In this document: in pieces, positions 37,212-46,310 of the stretch
How the letters are laid out: each line of letters begins with the position of its first letter
How positions within the stretch are numbered: the first letter of the stretch is position 1
DNA from: Yamadazyma tenuis
Taxonomy: Eukaryota; Ascomycota; Pichiomycetes; Serinales; Debaryomycetaceae
Length of the DNA stretch: 64,000 nt
Direction: 5' to 3'
Assembly: GCF_029203305.1 (NCBI RefSeq)
Contig: NC_089462.1
Location: forward strand, 1,736,001-1,800,000
Program-made: the position numbers and the translations under genes
Notes under the pieces: generated by a model
What the model was told of the DNA's origin: nothing
Database searches by the model: none
The model's input: the letters and a program-made list of their open reading frames with translations, nothing else

Positions 37212-37588
37212 TGATAGTAAGGAATGATGGAACCGATTTGAGAAATTAGCGAGCGCTGGGCCAAGGCTGATAAAGGGACCCGGAAAAGGTAGGTTTTGAT
37301 CCAGTATGCATTTGGGGATGCAAATAGTACCATTGTGGTGCTAGTGATGGCCCAAATACAAAGATCACACTTTCAAGTGGACTGAACCCCAAGGGTATCA
37401 TTTTGTCTAAGGTTCTTCACGTGCCATTACAACATACAAATGTCTGCGAAAACACCAAAAAAATCTTAATGAAATATTCTGTCAGCTGGATTATAAGCCT
37501 TTCTGTAATATTGATATCTATATTTTCAACTACAATTCCCCTGTTGCGAACACTTTGGAAAAATAACACCACCAAAATATCACGATAC
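37212..37588. other. divergent promoter region RIM9-HAL2
   Basis: 377 bp. It contains CACGTG at 37418-37423. The HAL2 frame is open through part of this region, with an in-frame ATG at 37469. No separate gene is seen. Confidence 0.5.
37418..37423. promoter_or_regulatory. CACGTG (Cbf1-type E-box) upstream of HAL2
   Basis: CACGTG lies 166 bp before the preferred HAL2 ATG. Cbf1-type factors bind this core at sulfur-assimilation genes; Hal2/Met22 acts in that pathway. Binding is inferred. Confidence 0.45.
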
Positions 37589-38689
37589 ATGTCCTCCATT
37601 CCATCCGACCACAAGTACGCCCACGAGTTGAAGATTGCCACTTTAGCCGTTAAAAGAGCATCTATTCTCACCAAGTCTTTGGGTGACTCCATTTCCGTCA
37701 CCCGGACGCTGGGGTCCCAAATCAAGGATGATAAGTCACCCGTGACGGTGGGAGACTACGCATCACAAGCGTTGATCAACCATGCTCTCAAACTCAACTT
37801 CCCACAAGATGAAATCGTCGGCGAGGAAGACTCGGACTCTCTTAAAGATGGCAGTGAAGAAGCCAACCGCTTGAGCTCCAAAATATTGGAAATCTTGGAA
37901 GACGTCCAGCAAAAGACGGTGAACTGGAAGTCCGATATCGGTGAACTCAAAGATTTGGAATCGGTCTACACCAGTATTGACTTGGGTAACTCAGAAGGAG
38001 GTTCCAAGGGCCGATTCTGGGCCTTAGACCCTATTGATGGCACCAAAGGTTTCTTGCGGGGCGACCAGTTTGCCGTTTGCCTTGCATTGATAGAGGACGG
38101 TCAGGTTGTGTTGGGAGTCATTGGATGTCCTAACCTCGCTGAAAAGGTGGTTTCCAATACCAACATGACCGGCACCAAGGGCGGGTTGTATTCGGCGGTC
38201 AAGGGCTTGGGAGCATACTACACTCCTTTATTTGACACAAACGAGTTTGTGCCCTTGGCGAAACAGGAACCTATTAAGATGACCCAAGAAACATCTCCAT
38301 CCAAGCTCGTGGTGTTGGAAGGAGTGGAAAAGGGTCACTCATCGCACTCGACCCAGTCGCAGATCAAGGCCCACTTGGGATTCTCGGAGGAGACGGTGCA
38401 ATCACAAACCATCAACTTGGATTCTCAGGCCAAGTACTGTGTTTTGGCCAAGGGTCTGGCTGACATCTACTTGAGACTCCCCATCAGTGACACGTACCGT
38501 GAGAAGATCTGGGACCATGCGGCTGGGAATGTGTTGATAACCGAGAGTGGTGGTGGGGTGTGTGACATTGAAGGTAAAGAGTTGAACTTCGGCAACGGAA
38601 GGTACTTGCACTCCAAGGGTGTCATTGCTGCGAACAAGGCTGTTCTCGGTAGAGTGATCTCGTCCGTGAAGGCCGTGGTGAACAAGTAG
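37589..38689 (+). CDS. HAL2: 3'(2'),5'-bisphosphate nucleotidase (Hal2/Met22)
   Basis: The 366-residue enzyme hydrolyses PAP to AMP and is the lithium/sodium-sensitive phosphatase of sulfate assimilation. Metal-site motifs are VGEEDSD, WALDPIDGTKGF (about 143-154) and WDHAAGN. The N terminus HELKIATLAVKRASILTKS matches the family. The ATG at 37589 (MSSIPSDH) gives family length (Sc 357). An in-frame ATG at 37469 would prepend 40 residues with a hydrophobic segment (WIISLSVILISIFS) and could make a membrane or organelle-targeted form. The CACGTG at 37418 sits just before that ATG, so both starts remain possible. Confidence 0.93.
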   Translation: MSSIPSDHKYAHELKIATLAVKRASILTKSLGDSISVTRTLGSQIKDDKSPVTVGDYASQALINHALKLNFPQDEIVGEEDSDSLKDGSEEANRLSSKILEILEDVQQKTVNWKSDIGELKDLESVYTSIDLGNSEGGSKGRFWALDPIDGTKGFLRGDQFAVCLALIEDGQVVLGVIGCPNLAEKVVSNTNMTGTKGGLYSAVKGLGAYYTPLFDTNEFVPLAKQEPIKMTQETSPSKLVVLEGVEKGHSSHSTQSQIKAHLGFSEETVQSQTINLDSQAKYCVLAKGLADIYLRLPISDTYREKIWDHAAGNVLITESGGGVCDIEGKELNFGNGRYLHSKGVIAANKAVLGRVISSVKAVVNK

Positions 38690-38966
38690 AACATGGGTCT
38701 TTTATGTATATAGTGATAAATGAATGCTCACTCAAGTTTCCTATTTGTGGTGGCTGCAAAAAAGTCACTCGCATGCTCGCCAAAAGCATATAAATCTGGA
38801 AATCGCGTAGCACATCTCACCAGTTGTTCCAATACACCTCATTGATCTGGCAATTTACTGTGCTTTCACTCCCAAAAAACATCGCACCAACTACGAACAG
38901 GACTTTTAACATTTATGCGGAGTAGGTGCAAAGCTTGTGGGAAGGGAACTTGTTGAGTTCCATACC

Positions 38967-39284
38967 ATGTTGAAAACCAAGCACCAGCAGTTGAAAACCA
39001 AGATAGAGGTCCACAAACACCAGGAAATGTTTGTGGAGCTTGTCCTAGAAAGGCTTCCTTTCTTCTACTTCAACTTTCCAGAAGAAGAAGAGTACCGGTG
39101 GATAAAGATAGCCTATGATTTGATGCACCAAGGGTGCCTTCTGCCAGAAATTGTAAGGTTCCAGTTTGGACCTCACTACTTCATAAGCTATGGGTCTATT
39201 GCTAATCAAATCAAGCAGAATTTCTTCTTATTGTACAACAACAACTTTAAGACAATTTTCTGCGAACATTGTTGGACTCGTTGA
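38967..39284 (+). CDS. small hypothetical protein
   Basis: Not recognised. The 105-residue product begins MLKTKHQQLKTKIEVHKHQ and contains LERLPFFYFNFPEEEEYRW and a C-terminal CEHCW. The frame is open upstream to 38910 without an ATG. A TATA-like catataaat (38788-38796) lies about 170 bp before the ATG. The first ATG after it (38915) opens a 13-codon frame, in another phase, reading MRSRCKACGKGTC and ending at 38956, just before this start. That could be an upstream ORF. Aromatic-rich composition and the TATA context favour a real gene, but length is marginal. MSY1 is convergent. Confidence 0.45.
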   Translation: MLKTKHQQLKTKIEVHKHQEMFVELVLERLPFFYFNFPEEEEYRWIKIAYDLMHQGCLLPEIVRFQFGPHYFISYGSIANQIKQNFFLLYNNNFKTIFCEHCWTR

Positions 39285-39400
39285 ACCGGCTAGAGCTCTA
39301 TGATGCAACTGTGGTGTTGGTCGGTACTGAAATGAGCTCGAGGTTTTTATGTACATTTCTAGTGTATATACACCAATAAGTTTTATCCTTCTATTTACAA

Positions 39401-40975
39401 TCAGTCGGTAAACTCCACTACATAGTAGTTTTGTTTACCCACCCTAACCAACAACAACTTATCTTCTATCAAGTGGTTTTCCCTATCGAACAAAACCACA
39501 TCGTTAGAGTCATCTAACTGTTCTCTCTCAATTCCAAGGTAAATAGCCCCAGACTTCACCAAGTTGCGGGTTTCGCTCTTACTCTTGTTCATGGCTTTGG
39601 CCAACACCGTACTCAATCGCAACTCATCGAACTCCAACTCACTGCTACTCAACTTGACAAGGATGCCCGATTTCCTGAACGCATTCAACAACTTATCAGC
39701 AGAGATATCCTCTTCAAATGGCTGATCGGGGGTTGGGAACAAGAAACTGGTGATGTATGCCATTTCTTCACCCGTTCCTACTCCGTGGACCAAGTCAGTG
39801 ACCTCACGGGCAAGAACTCGTTGGGCAATCCTAAAAGCCCGGTCTTCTTCATGTTTGGCAATTACTTCGTTTTCAATAGTAGATGACGGAAGAAGCGTGA
39901 AGCATTTCAAAAGCTTCGAAACCATTTCATCAGGAACGTTGATAAAGTACTGGTATAATTGGAAGGGGCTGGTGGCCTGTTCGTTGATGAATATGGCATT
40001 ACCAGCAGATTTGCCGAACTTGGCCCCAGATGGAGTGGTCAAAAGCGGCACCGTCAACCCATACGCCGGTACCTCCTTTTCATTCTTGTTCTTACTGAAG
40101 GCCCTTTGCAACCTCGAGATCAAGTCGGTTCCAGCGGTGATATTGCCCCACTGGTCATTACCTCCCACTTGAATGTTAACCCCATTGTGCTTAAACAAGT
40201 GCCAGAAGTCATACGCCTGGAGAATCTGGTAGGTGAACTCGTTGAAGCCCAACCCGCTCTGCGACAGTAATCTCGACTGAATCGAGTCTCTTCCCAACAT
40301 GGCTGAAACTCTCACATGCCTTCCGTAGGTACCCAAGAAATCCAATAGCTTGATCGAGCTCCACCAGCTCAAGTTGTTCAAGCTCTCAGCCTGTCCTGTC
40401 TTTATTATAGGGAAGTTTCTCGAGCGGGCGTACTGTACTCCACGCTTGATGAACGTTTCCATCTGGCTCAGAATGTTGTTCACATTGGCTTCTCTTTCAG
40501 CAACTTCCATCTGGGCTCTTTCCGAATCTCTTCCGCTGGGATCTCCCACGGCACCGGTGGCACCGCCAACAAGTGTTACCACGTCATGGCCCCTCAAGTG
40601 GAAATGCAACAACACCATTAATGGTAGAAGGTTTCCTAGGTGCAACGACTTGGCAGTAGGATCTGCTCCACAGTACAATTTGAACTTTTGTTGGGCACCG
40701 GAACTAGTCATGTCAAAAAGGTCGTCACTTGTTATGGACTCGACGAGAAACCTGGACTGCAAATGCCCAATTAATGAAGAGTTGAAATCGGGTTCATACG
40801 AGTCAGCTCTTGTCAAGGTCGCAAGGTCGGGGATGATAGTGACTGTTTCGGGAGCGTTTTGTTTTGAGGTATCAATGTCGGGGGCCGACGATTGGTGTCT
40901 TATTCCTATACGCCAGCTGCCAAGCTGGCTGAGCTGGTCGCTCCTGCCTATTCTGCGTCCAATATATCTGTACAT
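39401..40975 (-). CDS. MSY1: mitochondrial tyrosyl-tRNA synthetase
   Basis: The 524-residue class I synthetase has CGADPTAKSLHLGN (HIGH-equivalent, about 102-115), GGATGAVGDPSGRD, the Tyr-binding VGGNDQWGN and KFGKSAGNA (KMSKS-equivalent, about 305). A C-terminal S4-like RNA-binding domain follows (from about 440, ARNLVKSGAIYLG type). The N terminus MYRYIGRRIGRSDQLSQ is a presequence. The ATG at 40975 is used; the open frame to 40984 has only a TTG. The enzyme charges mitochondrial tRNA-Tyr. Only 81 bp separate its start from that of divergent DHR2. Confidence 0.95.
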   Translation of the reverse strand: MYRYIGRRIGRSDQLSQLGSWRIGIRHQSSAPDIDTSKQNAPETVTIIPDLATLTRADSYEPDFNSSLIGHLQSRFLVESITSDDLFDMTSSGAQQKFKLYCGADPTAKSLHLGNLLPLMVLLHFHLRGHDVVTLVGGATGAVGDPSGRDSERAQMEVAEREANVNNILSQMETFIKRGVQYARSRNFPIIKTGQAESLNNLSWWSSIKLLDFLGTYGRHVRVSAMLGRDSIQSRLLSQSGLGFNEFTYQILQAYDFWHLFKHNGVNIQVGGNDQWGNITAGTDLISRLQRAFSKNKNEKEVPAYGLTVPLLTTPSGAKFGKSAGNAIFINEQATSPFQLYQYFINVPDEMVSKLLKCFTLLPSSTIENEVIAKHEEDRAFRIAQRVLAREVTDLVHGVGTGEEMAYITSFLFPTPDQPFEEDISADKLLNAFRKSGILVKLSSSELEFDELRLSTVLAKAMNKSKSETRNLVKSGAIYLGIEREQLDDSNDVVLFDRENHLIEDKLLLVRVGKQNYYVVEFTD

Positions 40976-41027
40976 GGGTATCAAGTCTCGGATTCAAAAG
41001 ATGGAAAAAAATCGCGACCGATCTTAG

Positions 41028-41033
41028 CTCATC
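41028..41033. promoter_or_regulatory. PAC-core GATGAG upstream of DHR2
   Basis: CTCATC on the plus strand (GATGAG on the minus) lies 24 bp before the DHR2 ATG, with a GGAAAAAAAT tract (41003-41012) just upstream. Together they resemble the PAC/RRPE arrangement of ribosome-biogenesis genes. Confidence 0.4.
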
Positions 41034-41056
41034 TTAACTTCTGCTCACATCCACAG

Positions 41057-43492
41057 ATGGTCAGTCCACAAAAAATTATGCAAACGGGTGCAACAGCCGC
41101 CACTTCGCTGCAGAAAAAGCGAAAGAGAAAGAGATCCAATAAGAGGGCGGCCCAAGAAAAGCTTATTGCACAAGAAAAGCTTATTGCACAAGAAAAGCCC
41201 TCTTTGAACTTAGCAGATGAGCCTTCAATCCCAAAGGAAACGCAGTTTAAGAGCTCTCCCCAGGTTTCCGAGGAGCCAGTCAGCCACGGAGAGTCCCCAG
41301 TAATACTGCAAACACATATAACCAACAGTGATACCAAGAAGCCTTGGAAAAATCCTTCCAATCCCAGAACCGTTAGGTATACGGATGAGGATAACCAAGA
41401 CGATGAGACGTATCACCAAACGTCAGCGCTAACCAAGTCACAAATTTCCCAAAAATCTAGAGACTTGTTGGAGGTCAGAAAGACATTACCAATTTATCAC
41501 CACAAAGATGAAATTATCCGGTACTACACCAATAATCAGGTGGTTGTGATAATTGGTGAGACCGGTTCCGGTAAGTCGACACAAATCCCCCAGTTCTTGA
41601 TGCCCATAAACAAGAAACAAATTGCCGTGACACAACCTCGTAGGGTTGCAGCTGCTTCGTTGGCCCAGAGAGTCAGTGAAGAGTATGGGTGCAAATTGGG
41701 AGAACAGGTGGGTTATCAAGTGCGGTTCGCCAACGTAACCGACCACCGTACCACCAAGTTGAAATACCTCACAGACGGAATGTTATTGAGAGAGATCATG
41801 CTTGATGGTAATCTCAACCGGTATTCTACCATCATTATCGACGAGGCGCACGAAAGAACTATTCTCTCGGATATGATCATGGGATTCTTGAAGAAGTTGC
41901 TTGTGTCGAAGCAAAGACCAGACTTGAAGGTAATCATCATGTCAGCCACGTTGAATGCCGAGTTGTTCAGTGACTTTTTCGAGGCTCCTATTTTGTACGT
42001 CCAGGGAAGAACATATCCTGTCACCAAGCATTATCTTCACGACCTCGAAGAAGATATTGTCGACACAATGGTACGAGCAGTCGTTCAAATCAACATGTCA
42101 GAGCAGCAGGGAGACATCTTATGTTTCTTACCTGGTCAAGAAGAAATTGACAATGCTGTCAACGTTCTCCAGTCGTTATCCCCAGACCTCCCCAAAGAAG
42201 CACCTGCAATTATCCCTCTACCGCTCTATGCTGCCTTGTCTCCCAACCAGCAGCTGAAGATCTTTGACCGGTACGCATCCAACAAGCGGAAAGTCATCCT
42301 CGCCACCAATATTGCCGAAACCTCCATTACTGTCAGTGGTGTGAGGTACGTGATTGATTCCGGGTTGAGGAAAGTTAAGGTATGGAAACACCTGTTGGGT
42401 CTATCGACGTTGTTGACCACCACCATATCCCAGGCGTCCGCCAAACAGAGAGCTGGTAGAGCTGGTAGAGAGGCACCAGGGAAAGTATTTAGGTTGTACC
42501 TGGAGAAGGTATTCAACGAACGGCTTCCAAAGGAACAGGAGTCCGAGATCATGAGAAACGATATTGTGTTGCCGGTGTTAACGTTGAAGAAGATCGGGGT
42601 GGACGATCTCTTGAACTGGCCGTGGCTTGAGCATCCGGGTGAAGAGGCTATTCTTAGTGCTTTGTCCAACTTGTACTCGTTGGGGGCGTTGGATGGTAAT
42701 GGAAAAATCACCACCCTTGGCTACAAAATGGCCATTTTGCCGTTGCCTCCTCAGCTTTCGGCAGTGCTAATCACTGCCATCGACAATGGAGTCGTCAAGG
42801 ATGTGGTGGATATAGTTGCATGTTTATCGGTGGATAACCTTATATTGAATGTCACTGGAGGAGACGGGGAGCAGCGACACGAGGTCAATGTTAGGCGCAG
42901 AACCTACTGTCCTTTGGGGTGCCAGTATGGAGATTTGATCGCCTTTAAAGAGTATTTCAGTCATTTCGAAGAGTTGTTAAATGCGGGCAACGTCGCTGAG
43001 GCCAAAGACTGGTGCCATGACTTGCACTTTAGCTACAAAGGATTCCGAAACGTCTTGAGAGTAAGACAGCAGTTGAAGGAGTACATGTTGACGACCATCA
43101 AGCAAGACGACCGGTTAACGGGTGGTCAGAAAGAAAAAGCCCTCTTGAACTTGAGGTCCCAGCTCCTGCTTGACATGGAATTGCAGCAAGAATTGGTTAG
43201 ACAACCACTCAACATCCCGGAGATCCTCAAGTGCTTTGTTAGAGGCTACATCACCAACACGGCCATTGGAATGCCCGACAGGTCCTATAGAACCTGTAAC
43301 AACGGCCTGTTGATCAGTATTCATCCTTCATCGAATCTCTTTGGAAAGGCCAACCTCGACTCAATCATGTACGTAGAGTATGTGTTCACCAGCAAGGGGT
43401 ACGCACGGAACTGTTCTGCCATTGAGCTTTCCTGGTTGCAAGAAATTGCTCCGCATGTGCTTGGAGGAACCAAGGTCAGCATCAATGAGTAA
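41057..43492 (+). CDS. DHR2: nucleolar DEAH-box RNA helicase Dhr2
   Basis: The 811-residue helicase (Sc Dhr2 is 735) has GETGSGKST (motif I, about 168), DEAHERT (motif II, about 261), MSATL (motif III) and QRAGRAGR (motif VI, about 468). HA2 and OB-fold regions complete the C terminus. KVKVWKHLLGLSTLLTTTIS is characteristic of Dhr2 rather than Prp22/Prp43. It acts in 18S rRNA processing with the small-subunit processome. The basic N terminus (KKRKRKRSNKR) is followed by an 18-bp tandem repeat (AQEKLI units). The ATG at 41057 is used; the frame is open upstream into MSY1 via a TTG only. Confidence 0.92.
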   Translation: MVSPQKIMQTGATAATSLQKKRKRKRSNKRAAQEKLIAQEKLIAQEKPSLNLADEPSIPKETQFKSSPQVSEEPVSHGESPVILQTHITNSDTKKPWKNPSNPRTVRYTDEDNQDDETYHQTSALTKSQISQKSRDLLEVRKTLPIYHHKDEIIRYYTNNQVVVIIGETGSGKSTQIPQFLMPINKKQIAVTQPRRVAAASLAQRVSEEYGCKLGEQVGYQVRFANVTDHRTTKLKYLTDGMLLREIMLDGNLNRYSTIIIDEAHERTILSDMIMGFLKKLLVSKQRPDLKVIIMSATLNAELFSDFFEAPILYVQGRTYPVTKHYLHDLEEDIVDTMVRAVVQINMSEQQGDILCFLPGQEEIDNAVNVLQSLSPDLPKEAPAIIPLPLYAALSPNQQLKIFDRYASNKRKVILATNIAETSITVSGVRYVIDSGLRKVKVWKHLLGLSTLLTTTISQASAKQRAGRAGREAPGKVFRLYLEKVFNERLPKEQESEIMRNDIVLPVLTLKKIGVDDLLNWPWLEHPGEEAILSALSNLYSLGALDGNGKITTLGYKMAILPLPPQLSAVLITAIDNGVVKDVVDIVACLSVDNLILNVTGGDGEQRHEVNVRRRTYCPLGCQYGDLIAFKEYFSHFEELLNAGNVAEAKDWCHDLHFSYKGFRNVLRVRQQLKEYMLTTIKQDDRLTGGQKEKALLNLRSQLLLDMELQQELVRQPLNIPEILKCFVRGYITNTAIGMPDRSYRTCNNGLLISIHPSSNLFGKANLDSIMYVEYVFTSKGYARNCSAIELSWLQEIAPHVLGGTKVSINE
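41153..41198 (+). repeat. DHR2: 18-bp in-frame tandem repeat in DHR2
   Basis: About two and a half copies of caagaaaagcttattgca encode repeated QEKLIA in the low-complexity N-terminal region. The copies are exact, so the expansion is recent. Confidence 0.85.
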
Positions 43493-43580
43493 TAGTAAGT
43501 ATGACTATAGCATTAGAAAAGTGAGCAGCATTAGGCTAATTTTCGTAAAACTTTCGCGGCCAAAAATAACTTCTTCAACT

Positions 43581-43931
43581 ATGGATGCTGATGACCCAGT
43601 GCCATTGATACCGTGGGATGAACCCATGTCCGATGAGAAGGAGCCATCTGCCGAATCCCTAAGGCTCTACGGGTATGCATTGGTGGTAGGAACATGGCTT
43701 CTTTTTGCCGTGTCGATCAACAGTTTTTTCGAGTTGTGGAGGTTTGTGATTGCACCCTTGTCGATGGATTCACGGTCACAACAGCTCCACCAGCGATTGG
43801 TGGGATTTTTCTCCACCGTGGACCAGTACGTGCTACGGTCGTTCGGGATCTACGTCGTGGGCTGGTGGTGGGCGCTTGTGTCATGGGTGGGATTGAAGTT
43901 GTTCAAGCACTCCAAGGGGAATCGTGAGTAG
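43581..43931 (+). CDS. small protein with two transmembrane segments
   Basis: The 116-residue product has an acidic N-terminal tail (MDADDPVPLIPWDEPMSDEKE) and two membrane segments (about 33-60, YGYALVVGTWLLFAVSINSF, and about 85-108, FGIYVVGWWWALVSWVGLKLF), ending Lys-rich (KHSKGN). The YG-start first helix and the aromatic GIY..WWA second helix are reminiscent of PIG-P/Gpi19-like subunits of the GPI-GlcNAc transferase, but this is weak. It could be another small ER protein. The ATG at 43581 is 88 bp after DHR2, on the same strand. The frame overlaps the DHR2 end upstream only through non-ATG codons. Confidence 0.65.
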   Translation: MDADDPVPLIPWDEPMSDEKEPSAESLRLYGYALVVGTWLLFAVSINSFFELWRFVIAPLSMDSRSQQLHQRLVGFFSTVDQYVLRSFGIYVVGWWWALVSWVGLKLFKHSKGNRE

Positions 43932-44014
43932 TGTATAGCATTTAATGAATGGTACGAATAAAAACTGGTGGGCTATCAAGATATATACATATTGACTATC
44001 AACAGATATAGATA

Positions 44015-45121
44015 TCAACCACTCTCGCCACGGGCCGTGGTCCACTCTGGTCCACCGGTCTGCCTTCCTGTTGTGGCCGTCCTTGTGACTGCCGACTTGG
44101 TGCTGGTAGGACTTTTATTAAGCTCCGACCCGTACACCACTAGACACTTGTAGTAGAACAAACTCAACTTCTCGGCCTTCAGCACCGACAAAGGCTCTAT
44201 ATTAAGCTGGTAGTACTTGAGAAGCATTTGAAACGCCATGAGCCTGATGGTCGATTCCACTGCCCACACATTGTCCACCACCCTGCTCTTGTCGATGGTC
44301 TTATTGCTATTGGTGATATACTTGTGGCTCAAATCCACCATATAGCTATGGTTTACGCCCACCACCCAGCTCATGGCCTTGCCCCAGTTATCGGTGTACA
44401 AGCTGGGCTCGTCAAACGCAGCTTCGCATGGATCCAAATGTACCCACCGCTTGAGGCCACTACTATAGTATTCACACCACACATGGTCTTCATTATTCCA
44501 CACGTACCGCATTTGTGCCTCGGGGCCGAGAACTGCTTGCAGAATGAGCATAAAGCAGTTGACCCACTCGCCACAGCGGCCCTGTCGAGTTTCCAACAAT
44601 TTGACGGCGCTGTTGTACCGGGGGAACTCAATTGCGACAGAACAGGTCCTACACCGGTATTTTTCTACCCGGCTGATACCATCGGGGTTTTGCAGTGGCG
44701 GTCCAGTGACGCCCTGTGGCACGATGTTGTCCCCGTCTTTTGTGCACCTGGGGCATTCGGGTTTGGTGATCCATTTGAAAAAGTGATTTTTGAAGTAGTG
44801 AAGAAGCTCCAACACCACCAAATCCTCATATTGGAGCAGGGAATCCGGCGCCTGTGGCTTCTGCTGCTCTCGCTTGTCGACTCCCTCGTAGATTTTGGCG
44901 AGATCAACCGCATCTAGGGCTTTATCCAAATGGACTGGGTTCCTGTAGTGTTCCACCTGCGATACTAGACCTATCAATTGCGATACAAACCGTCTGTCTT
45001 TGGGCGACAAGCGGGCCTGTACAATAGGTCCTTTAGTCCTGGTGGTGTCCGAAAGCTTTTGAAGGCACCTCTGGGAATATGTGTCAATTAGTTTGTGTTT
45101 GACCTGAGAATAGTGAGACAT
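44015..45121 (-). CDS. PNG1: cytosolic peptide:N-glycanase Png1
   Basis: The 368-residue transglutaminase-like enzyme (Sc Png1 is 363) has catalytic Cys in GRCGEWVN, His in EDHVWCEYY and Asp in VHLDPCE. The zinc site is two CxxC pairs (CPRC and CRTC). It deglycosylates misfolded glycoproteins exported from the ER and works with Rad23/proteasome. The start at 45121 (MSHYSQVKHKL) gives family length. An in-frame ATG at 45229 would add a hydrophobic 36-residue stretch (ACIFYYVSLISC), which is not typical. It is convergent with the small membrane protein gene and divergent from the PITH gene. Confidence 0.93.
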   Translation of the reverse strand: MSHYSQVKHKLIDTYSQRCLQKLSDTTRTKGPIVQARLSPKDRRFVSQLIGLVSQVEHYRNPVHLDKALDAVDLAKIYEGVDKREQQKPQAPDSLLQYEDLVVLELLHYFKNHFFKWITKPECPRCTKDGDNIVPQGVTGPPLQNPDGISRVEKYRCRTCSVAIEFPRYNSAVKLLETRQGRCGEWVNCFMLILQAVLGPEAQMRYVWNNEDHVWCEYYSSGLKRWVHLDPCEAAFDEPSLYTDNWGKAMSWVVGVNHSYMVDLSHKYITNSNKTIDKSRVVDNVWAVESTIRLMAFQMLLKYYQLNIEPLSVLKAEKLSLFYYKCLVVYGSELNKSPTSTKSAVTRTATTGRQTGGPEWTTARGESG

Positions 45122-45355
45122 GGAGAAGAAACAAAACGCGACTGGATGCAGAAGACTGCTGGTGATACAAGAGATAAGTGATACATAGTAAAATATACAA
45201 GCCAGCAATCTTGGCTCTGATTTGTACATCTCGACCCCAGATGACTGTCGGTTTCTGACTGAAAACACGCCCAGACTCCGATCATGCCGCCAAATCCCGC
45301 ATTCCTCCCTTTCTCACTCCACATGTTTGTCGCATCGCAAAATCTATCACGCACC

Positions 45356-46087
45356 ATGAGCTGTGAAGACCAACACCTCAACTCCCACCACCACGGCGAC
45401 GACGATGGCCACCATGGCGATCACGGCCATGATCACTCCCATGTGGCTCCCGTACCCACCAATGCCGCCCAGTCACTCCTCTCCAAAATTGACACTCCTC
45501 ATGTCACCGCTCTCAACCTCGCAAACCCACCCGAAGACTTGCAAAAGCTCTTCAAGAAGCCACAAAACAAGTACGAGTTGAAGCCGGTGGTGGCTTCGGA
45601 CTGCGACTCGCAATTGATCATCAACATCCCGTTTTTAAACGGATCTGTCAAACTCTTTTCCCTTATTATTCGAACTAACGGCGACAAATACTGCCCCAAG
45701 ACCATTAAATTGTGGAAGAACGACAAGAACATCGACTTTGACAACGCATCCACCAAGAAACCAACGTTTCAGATCGAGCATCCGCACGTGGGAGTGATGT
45801 ATAACGAGGATGATGGAACGATGCCCGAATCGCTCGACAGCGACATCGAGTTTGTGGAGCACTTTCTTCCCCGGCACATTTTCACGGGAGTCCAGCTGCT
45901 AACGGTATTTGTGGAAGATATCCACAATAATGACGATGAAGATGAAACCCGCTTGCACTACGTTGAGCTCCGAGGAGAGTTTACCGAGCTCTCTAGAGAC
46001 CCTGTGATTACACTCTACGAACTGGCAGCCAACCCAGCCGACCACAAAAACCTTACTGTTTCTGGATCCCAGGCCAATATTCTATGA
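45356..46087 (+). CDS. PITH-domain protein (PITHD1-like)
   Basis: The 243-residue protein begins with a His/Asp-rich tail (MSCEDQHLNSHHHGDDDG), followed by a PITH domain (about 40-225). Conserved features are SDCDSQLIINIPF, GVQLLTVFVED, LHYVELRGEFTEL and ELAANPADHKN. This matches the stand-alone PITHD1 type (starting MSHGHSH), not the thioredoxin fusion TXNL1. The family binds the proteasome in some members; the role in yeasts is unclear. The ATG at 45356 is preferred over 45284, which would add 24 non-conserved residues. Confidence 0.9.
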   Translation: MSCEDQHLNSHHHGDDDGHHGDHGHDHSHVAPVPTNAAQSLLSKIDTPHVTALNLANPPEDLQKLFKKPQNKYELKPVVASDCDSQLIINIPFLNGSVKLFSLIIRTNGDKYCPKTIKLWKNDKNIDFDNASTKKPTFQIEHPHVGVMYNEDDGTMPESLDSDIEFVEHFLPRHIFTGVQLLTVFVEDIHNNDDEDETRLHYVELRGEFTELSRDPVITLYELAANPADHKNLTVSGSQANIL

Positions 46088-46244
46088 ACCCACCGAAGTA
46101 AGATCCGATTCATACCTCCCAATTCAATGTGTTACAAACACTAGCATTACCTGATGAGAAATTTCACGCCGCACTTTGTGGAAGGCTCAGGTCCGAAGGC
46201 CCGAATCACCAGTTGTCGAATTGCACCGGGGGAAAAATTACAAC

Positions 46245-46251
46245 TATATAA
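46245..46251 (+). promoter_or_regulatory. TATA box of GPM1
   Basis: TATATAA lies 60 bp before the GPM1 ATG. It is followed by an A/C-rich leader (aaacaaacacaaacacaaacataaa) of the kind found before very highly expressed yeast genes. Confidence 0.7.
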
Positions 46252-46310
46252 GACGCAACTGTTGCCTTAATTTCCACATAAACTTAAACAAACACAAACA
46301 CAAACATAAA

